Shown: positions 7,661 to 14,559 of the stretch, piece after piece
Layout of the letters: each line of letters begins with the position of its first letter
Position numbering within the stretch: the first letter of the stretch is position 1
Notes under the pieces: generated by a model
Database searches by the model: none
Seen by the model: the letters and a program-made list of their open reading frames with translations, nothing else
Told to the model about the DNA's origin: nothing
Source: JBAPRR01 sp049281195
GTDB taxonomy: Bacteria; Actinomycetota; Acidimicrobiia; Acidimicrobiales; CAVXTF01
Length of the DNA: 18,422 bases
NCBI GenBank assembly: GCA_049281195.1
Contig: JBAPRR010000240.1
Span: 1-18,422, forward strand
Reading direction: 5' to 3'
Position numbers and translations under genes: made by a program

Positions 7661-8152
7661 CTATTCGGGGACGTCGGGATCCTCGAACAGCCAGTTGGCG
7701 ACGACTACGGGGGGCTCCATCTTCTGGCGCAGGATCAAGGCGATGCCGTCGGACGGCCTGCACGGCACCACCGCTCGACCGGAGGCACCCATCGTCTCGA
7801 GCTCTGCGAAGTAGACGCCGTTGTGCTTGGCCGTGAGCCGGAGGGCCGCCACCTCGACCTTGTGACGTTCGAGCAGTTCGGCCATCAGGTCATGGGTCAT
7901 GGGCCTGGCCACCTGGACACCACGTAGGGCGTATGCGATCGAGTTCCCCTCGTTGAAACCGACCGGAATGCGAAGCCTTCTCCACGGAGCGACCAGCTCC
8001 GCCAGCACCACCTCGGGATGCGAGCCGGGAAGTTCCATCTCCACCGACTCGATCTCGACGATGCGCCAGACCTCCTCGGTTTCGTCGAGGCGCGGAGCAT
8101 TGACCGAAGCCTCGTCGCTACTCGAAGACGGGACGCCCTGTACTTCGGTCAT
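7661..8152 (-). CDS. Bifunctional nuclease (BFN/DUF151) domain protein
   Basis: The 163-residue product has a polar N-terminus of about 28 residues, then a BFN domain (PF02577): LRIPVGFNEGNSIAYAL, RPMTHDLMAELLE, FAELET and the hallmark CRPSDGIALILR near residues 134-145. Homologues are described as having DNase and RNase activity, but the cellular role of most bacterial members is unresolved. ATG 8152 overlaps the TGA stop of rodA in the tetranucleotide ATGA, which implies translational coupling and co-transcription. GH1 follows 19 nt downstream. Composition is like the neighbours. Assignment to the family is firm; nuclease activity is family knowledge, not seen here. Confidence 0.9.
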   Translation of the reverse strand: MTEVQGVPSSSSDEASVNAPRLDETEEVWRIVEIESVEMELPGSHPEVVLAELVAPWRRLRIPVGFNEGNSIAYALRGVQVARPMTHDLMAELLERHKVEVAALRLTAKHNGVYFAELETMGASGRAVVPCRPSDGIALILRQKMEPPVVVANWLFEDPDVPE

Positions 8153-9303
8153 CTTCGCCTCATGTGAACCGACAGGGCGACTCCGACCGACGCAAAGAAC
8201 GCGACGGTTGCCGAGCCTCCGTAGCTGAAGAACGGAAGCGGGATACCGGCGATCGGCATCACCCCCATGCTCATACCCACATTCTCGAAGATGCTGAATG
8301 CGAGCAGGGTGAAGATCCCCGTTGCGAGCAGTCGCCCGAACGAGTCGCGGGCGGTCTGCGCGGCACGGAGCACCCTCCAGCCGAGAAGCCCCAACAGGGC
8401 CAGAACAGAAGCGGTCCCGACGAAGCCGAGCTGCTCTCCGAGGGCCGAGAAGATGAAGTCGGTCTTCTGCTCCGGGACGTACGACAGGTTGGTCTGGGCT
8501 CCGTGGAACAGTCCGGTGCCCCAGAACCCGCCGTTGGCGATGGCCGATTCCGACTGGCCCAGGGTGTACGTGACCTGGGTCACCTTGCCGTGCTGGTCGA
8601 TGAAGCCGGTTAGCCGTTGCACCTGGTAGGGCTTGAGGAGGTGCAGATGGGCCACCGCGAGCGCCCCCAGGGCGATCAGGAAGATCAAAAGCAGCAGATA
8701 CCGCCCGGGGATCCCGGCCACGACGAGCATCACCAGTAATACGACGGACATGACGATGGCGGATCCCAGGTCGGGCTGTTTGGCCACCAAAACGATGGGC
8801 ACCGCCACCAAGGCCAGGATCTTCACCATGTCGGTGAAATCGATCCCGTTGGGTCTTCGCGAGCAGTAGGTGGCCACCATGATGACCATCCCGACCGTGG
8901 CGAACGCCGATGGTTGGATCTGGACCGGGCCCAATTGGACCCAGCGCGTGGCGCCCAGTTCGGGGGAGCTGCCGATGAGGAACATCGAAAGCAGTCCGAC
9001 GATCACGAAGACGTAGATGACGGCACTGGCGTGCTCGAGCCAGTGATAGTCGAGGACCGCTACGACCCCCATCACGACGATCCCGACCACTACGTACGCG
9101 GCCTGACGCTTCAGGTAGTACTTGGGGTCGTCGCCGTTCAGCGCCAGGTTGTCCCGTGTCGCCGAATAGACCATCAGCACGCCGATGGCCGCGACGAAGA
9201 GCGTGGCCAACGCCAGCGCGTAGTCGAAGCGTAAGGCCAGCTGGACTTTCGTGGTCGGGCGGTGCCGGCCGGGTGCCGGCCGATGTTCCGAAAGGATCGT
9301 CAC
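8149..9303 (-). CDS. rodA: Rod shape-determining protein RodA (SEDS glycosyltransferase)
   Basis: This is a 384-residue polytopic membrane protein of the SEDS family, closer in length and motifs to the E. coli-type RodA than the plus-strand SEDS gene. Motifs: ATRWVQLGPVQIQPS (118-132), AKQPDLGSA (174-182), NGGFWGTGLF (257-266), EQKTDFIFSALGEQLGF (278-294, catalytic Asp at D282), and IPLPFFSYGGSA near the C-terminus. It polymerises lipid II during elongation with a class B PBP that is not encoded nearby. I choose GTG 9303 because GGAG lies 6 nt upstream; an adjacent TTG 9306 would have a spacing of only 3 nt. It heads the operon rodA-BFN-GH1-(GH130 remnant) and is divergent from the DUF1800 gene. 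Confidence 0.94.
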   Translation of the reverse strand: MTILSEHRPAPGRHRPTTKVQLALRFDYALALATLFVAAIGVLMVYSATRDNLALNGDDPKYYLKRQAAYVVVGIVVMGVVAVLDYHWLEHASAVIYVFVIVGLLSMFLIGSSPELGATRWVQLGPVQIQPSAFATVGMVIMVATYCSRRPNGIDFTDMVKILALVAVPIVLVAKQPDLGSAIVMSVVLLVMLVVAGIPGRYLLLLIFLIALGALAVAHLHLLKPYQVQRLTGFIDQHGKVTQVTYTLGQSESAIANGGFWGTGLFHGAQTNLSYVPEQKTDFIFSALGEQLGFVGTASVLALLGLLGWRVLRAAQTARDSFGRLLATGIFTLLAFSIFENVGMSMGVMPIAGIPLPFFSYGGSATVAFFASVGVALSVHMRRR

Positions 9304-9433
9304 CAAGCGCTCCGGCGCACAGGATATAGGTCCGGAGGCGCCTCCTTCGGGCGAGGATGGGCGCGGGAGGACCTAATCGTCTCCTAACACCTTGCTTACC
9401 GCCGGTTCATCGCCATCGTTCAGCCTGGGTTGC
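9304..9433. promoter_or_regulatory. Divergent rodA / DUF1800 intergenic region with a 12-bp palindrome
   Basis: This 130-nt region separates the two divergent operons. TATCCT on the minus strand (9326-9321) is a candidate -10 box for rodA, giving a leader of roughly 10 nt that includes the GGAG ribosome site. A perfect 12-bp palindrome, GGAGGCGCCTCC, at 9334-9345 lies in the spacer/-35 zone of that promoter and could be an operator. A looser repeat, GGAGGAC-ctaatc-GTCTCC, lies at 9367-9385. I recognise no promoter for the DUF1800 gene. Confidence 0.4.
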
Positions 9434-10750
9434 ATGGGCCAAACAACTGCCATCGCCCATCTCTATCGTCGAGCGGGATTCGGTGCCACTCCCGCTCAGG
9501 TGACTGCCTCGACCGCAGCGGGTTATGGAGCCACCGTCAACCAAATGCTTCGCGGGCTTGCTATCTCCGACCACGCTGCAGACGCGGTCAAGGTTCCCAC
9601 CTTCACCACTCCCCCGGCCGATTTCCGTCGGCTCAGAACCGACCCGGTCGCTCGCGAGGCGCTCGACAAGACACTCGCCGCCGAGCGGCTCGCGCTCACC
9701 AACTGGTGGCTGGCCCGGATGGTGGCGAGCGGACAGCCACTGGCGGAGAAGCTCACCCTCCTTTTGCACGGTCAGTTCCCGACCGCCATCTCCAAGGTTC
9801 GCTTCGCCCTTTACATGTACGCCCAGAACCAGATCCTGCGTACGCAGGGAGCGGGAAGTTTCACCGACCTCACTCAAGCGGTGGGTACCGGAGCAGCCAT
9901 GCTCATCTGGCTGGATGCCGGGTCAGACAACAAGGCCAATCCCAACGAGAACTTCGCCAGAGAGCTGATGGAGCGCTTCACCATGGGCATCGGCACCTAC
10001 ACCGAGGCCGATGTACGGGCGGCGGCCTACTGCTTTACGGGCTGGCGGGTGGGACGGGGAGGGGTTTTCAGCATCGATGCCGGCGACCACAGCACCGTCG
10101 CCCAGACATTCCTCGGTACGAAAGGGGTGACCACCGGCCAGCAGGTGATCGAGCTGGCCACGACCAGCGCGGCGTCGGCCAGATACGTTCCGGCGTGTCT
10201 GTGGAGTCACCTGGCGTACCCGGTGACCACCAGTGATCCCGTGGTGAGCGACTTGAGCGCCGTCTATGCCACTGACCGAAACGTCACAGCGCTGCTGGGG
10301 GCCATTTTCGAGCATCCCCGGTTCACGTCGGTGACGGCCATGACCGGATTGATCAAGCAGCCCACCGAATACGTGGTGGGAGCGTTGCGGGCCCTGGGGT
10401 TCACCGCTTCCGATGTGCTCAGCGGAAAGCTGAATCTGGAAGAGCCGATGGCCGGGATGGGTCAGATCCTGTTCGACCCCCCGAGTGTGGGCGGGTGGGG
10501 TCAGAACCAGTACTGGCTGTCCACCGCAGCCGCCCTGGCCAGGTGGAGGCTCGCGCAACGGCTCTCGGAAGTCGCCGATCTGTCGGCGATCGCAGACGTG
10601 GCTCCGAGCGCCCGGGTGGAGGCCGCGTCGGCTCTTCTGTCGGTCGATTCCTGGTCGGAGAGCACCAACGCCGTTCTCCGGCGAGCCAGTGGGGACCCGG
10701 CGGCTCTGATGACCCTGGCGCTGGTCTCCCCCGAGTACGTCTCGAACTGA
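9434..10750 (+). CDS. DUF1800 domain-containing protein
   Basis: From ATG 9434 the product is 438 residues, beginning MGQTTAIAHLYRRAGFGATP, the usual opening of DUF1800 (PF08811). Further family motifs are NPNENFARELMERFTMGIG, YTEADVRAAAYCFTGW, TFLGTKGV, LIKQPTEYVVGALRALG and FDPPSVGGWGQNQYWLS. The motif usually written FW-H-x-H-F reads LLLHGQFPTA, so the second His is Gln. Function is unknown; members are nearly always paired with a DUF1501 gene, as here, 8 nt downstream. I see no signal peptide, so export would need the Tat-carrying partner. An earlier in-frame TTG at 9392 adds 14 residues outside the conserved part. The ribosome site is weak. Confidence 0.9.
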   Translation: MGQTTAIAHLYRRAGFGATPAQVTASTAAGYGATVNQMLRGLAISDHAADAVKVPTFTTPPADFRRLRTDPVAREALDKTLAAERLALTNWWLARMVASGQPLAEKLTLLLHGQFPTAISKVRFALYMYAQNQILRTQGAGSFTDLTQAVGTGAAMLIWLDAGSDNKANPNENFARELMERFTMGIGTYTEADVRAAAYCFTGWRVGRGGVFSIDAGDHSTVAQTFLGTKGVTTGQQVIELATTSAASARYVPACLWSHLAYPVTTSDPVVSDLSAVYATDRNVTALLGAIFEHPRFTSVTAMTGLIKQPTEYVVGALRALGFTASDVLSGKLNLEEPMAGMGQILFDPPSVGGWGQNQYWLSTAAALARWRLAQRLSEVADLSAIADVAPSARVEAASALLSVDSWSESTNAVLRRASGDPAALMTLALVSPEYVSN

Positions 10751-10758
10751 GGTGCCCG

Positions 10759-12108
10759 ATGCCCGAAACTGACTCTGTAGCTCCGGCCCCTGCTTCTGAC
10801 CCCCGTTCGCGCGGGCTGAGCAGGCGCCGGTTTCTTGGATTGGCCGGCGGCACCGCAGCGGTGGGGGTAATCGGAGCCACTCTCGGGCCTCGGGCGTGGG
10901 AGGAACTGTTCGCTGGAAGTACGCCGGAAACGGCGGACACCGCCCCGGCGGGCCCTCTGGTTCTGGTCACGCTGTACGGGGGAAACGACGGCCTCAACAC
11001 CGTTATCCCGTATCAGGATCCGGCTTACGAGTCGGCCCGGGGTCCCCTGGCCCTGGATGCCTCAACCGTGCTCCCCTTGAGCGAGGGGTTCGGCCTCCAT
11101 CCCTCCATGCCCGGATTCAAAAAACTGTGGGACCAGAAGAAGTTGGCGGTGATCCAGGGGGTCGGTTTCGCGGATCCCAACTACAGCCATTTCGAATCCA
11201 TGGACATCTGGCAGAGCGCGGTGCCGTCGGGATCTGTGAGCACCGGGTGGATCGGTCGCTGGCTCGACGCCACCGCGGGCGGACCGCTACGAGCAGTCGG
11301 CGTGGGTCCGACCACCCCGATGGCCCTCACCGGGGAGAAGGTCCAAGGGGTCACCATTCCGGCCGGGAAGTTGGTACTACCGGGCAAACTGGCCGAACGG
11401 GGGCTGTATGCGGAGATGGCCGGCAGCACCGCGGGCGAGGCCTTCCTGCTGGCTCAGGCGGCGCAATCCAACGGATACCTGCTGCAGGTGGACAAGACCC
11501 TGGGACCCATCTTGGACCGGAGCGCTTCGGCCAACCCCCTGCACCTGAACGGGAGTCCCGGATCGAGTGCGGCCACGGCCTCGGCCCAACAATCGCTGGC
11601 CATCGCGAACGGGGGCGGTGGTGTGGCCGGTTCGGAAGTGTTGGCCACTCAGCTGAGCATGGTCGCCAACCTCATCTTGGGCGGGGCTGCCAGCCAGGTC
11701 TATAGCGTCGAGCTCGGCGGGTTCGACACCCATACCGATCAGACGCCGACCCAACAGCTGCTGCTCGGTGAGCTCGACCAGGCGGTGTCGGCTTTCGTGG
11801 ACACGGTTTCATCCGATCCCAGGGGAAAGGGCGCTGTGGTGTTGGTGTACACGGAGTTCGGGCGCCGGGTGGGCGGCAACGCCAGCGCGGGATCCGATCA
11901 CGGTTGGGCCAACGTGGCATTTGCGGCCGGCCCCTCGGTGCACGGTGGCTGGTACGGGGAACCGCCCAGCCTTACAAAGCTGTCGGAGGACAACACCATC
12001 TACACCACCGACTTCCGCTCGGTCTACGCCACGGTCCTCGACCGGGTCATCGGAGTGGATCCCCAGTCGTTCCTGGATGGCCCGTTCCCGACGATGAACT
12101 TCGTCTGA
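10759..12108 (+). CDS. DUF1501 domain-containing protein with Tat signal
   Basis: The 449-residue product starts at ATG 10759 with a good GAGGT ribosome site 6 nt upstream. A twin-arginine signal is clear: SRRRFLGLAGG (21-31) followed by a hydrophobic stretch to about residue 43, so the folded protein should be exported by Tat. DUF1501 (PF07394, related to the alkaline phosphatase/sulfatase fold) motifs are VLVTLYGGNDGLNTVIP (68-84), HPSMPGFKKLW, GVGFADPNYSHFESMDIW, ELGGFDTHTDQ, VYTEFGRRV and GSDHGWANVAFAAG. The Asp and His residues in these motifs resemble metal ligands of that superfamily; this is inference. It forms a two-gene operon with the DUF1800 gene and is convergent with aroE, from which a tandem repeat separates it. 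Confidence 0.92.
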   Translation: MPETDSVAPAPASDPRSRGLSRRRFLGLAGGTAAVGVIGATLGPRAWEELFAGSTPETADTAPAGPLVLVTLYGGNDGLNTVIPYQDPAYESARGPLALDASTVLPLSEGFGLHPSMPGFKKLWDQKKLAVIQGVGFADPNYSHFESMDIWQSAVPSGSVSTGWIGRWLDATAGGPLRAVGVGPTTPMALTGEKVQGVTIPAGKLVLPGKLAERGLYAEMAGSTAGEAFLLAQAAQSNGYLLQVDKTLGPILDRSASANPLHLNGSPGSSAATASAQQSLAIANGGGGVAGSEVLATQLSMVANLILGGAASQVYSVELGGFDTHTDQTPTQQLLLGELDQAVSAFVDTVSSDPRGKGAVVLVYTEFGRRVGGNASAGSDHGWANVAFAAGPSVHGGWYGEPPSLTKLSEDNTIYTTDFRSVYATVLDRVIGVDPQSFLDGPFPTMNFV

Positions 12109-12117
12109 GATAAGCGC

Positions 12118-12192
12118 CTACTGGCTCAGCTTCTACTGGGCCAGCTTCTATTGGGCCAGCTTCTATTGGGCCAGCTTCTATTGGGCCAGCTT
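12118..12192. repeat. Five tandem 15-bp units copying the end of aroE including its stop
   Basis: Five contiguous units: 12118-12132, 12133-12147, 12148-12162, 12163-12177 and 12178-12192. On the minus strand the unit is AAGCTGGCCCAATAG, read in the aroE frame as K-L-A-Q-stop. The first copy met in transcription (12192-12178) is the real end of aroE. The next two are identical, the fourth differs by one base (CAG for CAA), and the outermost reads K-L-S-Q-stop. The array fills the gap between the convergent DUF1501 gene (stop at 12108) and aroE. Confidence 0.95.
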
Positions 12193-13041
12193 GTTGAGGG
12201 CTGCCGCCCACATGGCGTCGAGTGGAGCAACACGTTCGGTCCAGTGCTCGAGCGAGATTGCCGCCTGGTGGATGAGCATTCCGATCCCGCCGACCGCAGT
12301 GGCGCCCTGCTCTTCGGCCGCGATCAATATCCCTGTGCGCTGCGGTACGTACACCAGATCCATGACGACCTGGCCCTCGTGGAAGTAACCGCTGAGATCG
12401 CCGAGCGAGCTCTCCTCCTCGCGTCCGACCATTCCCAACGGCGTGGCGTGAACGATGAGCTCGGCTCCGGTCAGCGCTTCGGGACCGGCCACACGACCGA
12501 CAGCCCCGGCCAGTTTGGCGGCGTCGTATGCGCGCGACTCGGTGCGGTTCACGACGACTACCTCCGCCGCTTTGGCGTCGGCGAGCGCGGCCACCGCGGC
12601 GCGCGCCGCGCCACCTGCTCCGATCACCGCGCAACGCATCCCAGCCGGATGGACACCGGCGTCACGACGCAAAGCCTCGAGCATCCCGGCGCCGTCTGTC
12701 GAGTCGCCCACCAACCGGCCGTGGCGCGGGATCACGCAGTTAATCGACTCGAGTCGTTGCGCGAGCGGCGTGAGCATGTCCATCTGTTTGGCCGCTTCGG
12801 TTTTGTGCGGCATCGTCACGGACAATCCGGCGATCCCGAGAGAGCGCGCCCCGTTGAGCGCGGCAGCGGTCTCGCCGGGAAGAACCTCGAACCCCACCGA
12901 CACCCAGTCGAGCCCGAGAGCATCGAATGCGGCCTGATGCAACAACGGCGACATCGATTGGGCCACCGGATAGCCGATCGTGCCCACCACCCGAGATGCC
13001 GCGCTCGGCCATTCGGGAGAGGAACGACTAACCGAGGCCAC
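12178..13041 (-). CDS. aroE: Shikimate dehydrogenase
   Basis: The 287-residue product reduces 3-dehydroshikimate to shikimate with NADPH, the fourth step toward chorismate. Visible motifs are GYPVAQSMSPLLHQAAF (23-39; family usually HS-x-SP...HN), the catalytic-Lys motif SVTMPHK (74-80, K80), ESIN (98-101), DSTDGAG with D116, the dinucleotide-binding loop GAGGAARAA (141-149), NRTES, ATPLGM, and the C-terminal MLIHQAAISLEHW. GTG 13041 has GGAG 4 nt upstream and lies inside the end of mltG (14-nt overlap), so the two are probably coupled. The final codons KLAQ-stop form the first unit of the 15-bp tandem array that follows. It is the last gene of the alaS operon. Confidence 0.95.
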   Translation of the reverse strand: MASVSRSSPEWPSAASRVVGTIGYPVAQSMSPLLHQAAFDALGLDWVSVGFEVLPGETAAALNGARSLGIAGLSVTMPHKTEAAKQMDMLTPLAQRLESINCVIPRHGRLVGDSTDGAGMLEALRRDAGVHPAGMRCAVIGAGGAARAAVAALADAKAAEVVVVNRTESRAYDAAKLAGAVGRVAGPEALTGAELIVHATPLGMVGREEESSLGDLSGYFHEGQVVMDLVYVPQRTGILIAAEEQGATAVGGIGMLIHQAAISLEHWTERVAPLDAMWAAALNKLAQ

Positions 13042-14140
13042 GTTGCTCCGCCAACTTCTCGTTGGCTACCTGGCCGGCGTAAGTGTCGGAAAAGGCCTCC
13101 GTGCCGTCTTGTTCAACAACGACGAAGTACAGCCATTTTCCGTCCGCAGGGTGAAGAGCCGCATCGAGAGCGTGGGTCGAAGGAAGGCAGATCGGTGTCG
13201 GTGTCAGTCCGGTGTTGAGGTATGTGTTGTAAGGAGACTTGATCTGAAGATCGGCGGGTGTGACGGTCCCCCCGTCCTGTCCGAGCGAGTAGAGGATGGT
13301 GGAGTCCATCTGAAGGGGCATGCCGTCGGTCAGACGGTTGTAGATGACTCTCGACACCTTCGTCATGTTCTTCTGGATATATCCCTCTTTCTCGACGATC
13401 GAGGCCAGCGTCACCACCTGGTACGCGTCGAGACCGTTGAGGGTGGTGCCGGGCGTGAGACCGGCGGCCGCGGCGGTCTTGGTGAACGACTCGATCATGT
13501 TTTCGAGTACCTGGTTAGCGCTTTCCACGGGAAGGATCTGGTACGAACCCGCTCCGAGCAGGCCGTCGAGATTCTTCGAGCCGGCCGGCTCGAACGGCGA
13601 TCTGACCTTCCCCGACGTGGCGAGGGTCTGAAAATCCGTGGACAGGGTGTCGTAACCGGCTGACTCCATGCGCTCGGAAATCTCAGAGACGGTGAAGCCG
13701 GAAGGAACTTCGAGATCCAAGACGTTGGGCGGATTGTTGAGGATCCCGATCACATCGCCGAAGGGGTCGTTCTTCTGCAGGTAGTACTGGCCCGGCTGGA
13801 CGTCTGGCGTGCCGTGCACGAGCACGTAGAAATCGAGGGCCAACCCACTGCGCACCACTCCGGTCTTTATGAGCTCGCTTCTGATGGCGGTGAAACTGTC
13901 CCCGCTGGCCACGTTGACGACGACGCCTGATCCCGGACTGCCGGACTCCGCCGACGAGTACCACAGCCACCCCACTCCTATGACCACGAGAACGACGATC
14001 ACGAACCCGGAAACGATGACGCCTACCAGATGTCGCGCCAGAAAGCCGCGGCGACGGCGGTGCGCCGGAAGCTCCTGCGGTTTCTCAACGTCGAATATCT
14101 CGTCGGTGGCGGGATCTGCTCCGCCCGGGGTGTCAGCCAC
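13028..14140 (-). CDS. mltG: Endolytic murein transglycosylase MltG (YceG family)
   Basis: MltG cleaves nascent glycan strands at the membrane and so limits their length. The 370-residue product has a cytoplasmic tail, basic RRRRGFLARH (29-37), one transmembrane segment (about 39-60), a LysM-like region (about 73-145) and the YceG catalytic domain. The catalytic motif LASIVEKEG is at 245-253, with E250 at the position of E. coli Glu218. Also present are NRLTDGMPLQMDSTILYSLG (268-287), SPYNTYLNTGLTPTPICLPS and KWLYFVVVEQDG. The segment usually LEG-x-LFPDTY reads LDGLLGAGSY (191-200), a divergent form. GTG 14140 overlaps the ruvX stop by 8 nt and its own stop overlaps aroE. The position between ruvX and aroE is typical of Actinomycetota. 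Confidence 0.93.
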   Translation of the reverse strand: MADTPGGADPATDEIFDVEKPQELPAHRRRRGFLARHLVGVIVSGFVIVVLVVIGVGWLWYSSAESGSPGSGVVVNVASGDSFTAIRSELIKTGVVRSGLALDFYVLVHGTPDVQPGQYYLQKNDPFGDVIGILNNPPNVLDLEVPSGFTVSEISERMESAGYDTLSTDFQTLATSGKVRSPFEPAGSKNLDGLLGAGSYQILPVESANQVLENMIESFTKTAAAAGLTPGTTLNGLDAYQVVTLASIVEKEGYIQKNMTKVSRVIYNRLTDGMPLQMDSTILYSLGQDGGTVTPADLQIKSPYNTYLNTGLTPTPICLPSTHALDAALHPADGKWLYFVVVEQDGTEAFSDTYAGQVANEKLAEQRGLG

Positions 14141-14555
14141 CCAACCAAGCCTGCAGCATCACGCAGGCAGCCGTTTGATCGACGACCTTCCTCCGGTCAC
14201 GCGACCTCTTCCCGGCGCCGGCGAGAGCGCGATTGGCCTCAACGGTGGTGAAGCGCTCGTCGTGCATCACCACATCGACTCCTAGTGCCTTCAACTCGTC
14301 CGCCAGGGTGTGCGCTTCGTGACTGATCGACCGGGCTGCAGGTCCGATCCGCCCATCGAGGCTTTTCGGCAGGCCCACCACTACGACGCCTATGCCCATC
14401 TCGTCCACTAGATCACGGATCTGTCCGTGCTCCTTACCGTTGCGTTCGATCGTGCACAGAGGAACGGCCAGCGTTCTCCCGGAGTCGGTTACCGCCACGC
14501 CGATGCGCCGCTCCCCGAGATCGAGCCCGAGAGCGCGAGCGCCGGGTGGGCTCAC
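14133..14555 (-). CDS. ruvX: Holliday junction resolvase-like RuvX (YqgF)
   Basis: From GTG 14555 the product is 140 residues, the normal size for YqgF/RuvX, a small RNase H-fold protein linked to Holliday-junction resolution and pre-16S rRNA maturation. Motifs: GLDLGERRIGVAVTD (10-24, D12), VVVGLPKSLDG (58-68), HDERFTTVEA (98-107, E100) and RKVVDQTAA (122-130, D126), so the three acidic active-site positions are present. The open frame continues upstream over the end of alaS without family similarity, so the GTG 4 nt after the alaS TGA is chosen. It overlaps mltG by 8 nt. Confidence 0.93.
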   Translation of the reverse strand: MSPPGARALGLDLGERRIGVAVTDSGRTLAVPLCTIERNGKEHGQIRDLVDEMGIGVVVVGLPKSLDGRIGPAARSISHEAHTLADELKALGVDVVMHDERFTTVEANRALAGAGKRSRDRRKVVDQTAACVMLQAWLGG

Positions 14556-14559
14556 GGAC

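Noticed and set aside
12118..12192. Possible CRISPR array or transcription terminator
   Set aside because: The 15-bp units are directly contiguous with no spacers, and no strong hairpin with a U-tract forms.
12047..12634. Minus-strand open frame with GPIEA repeats overlapping the end of aroE
   Set aside because: The repeats are just the 15-bp aroE-tail array read in another frame; the rest is the shadow of aroE with Arg/Gly-rich, family-less sequence.
12151..13218. 355-codon plus-strand open frame opposite aroE
   Set aside because: The aroE strand carries all shikimate dehydrogenase motifs; this frame has none.
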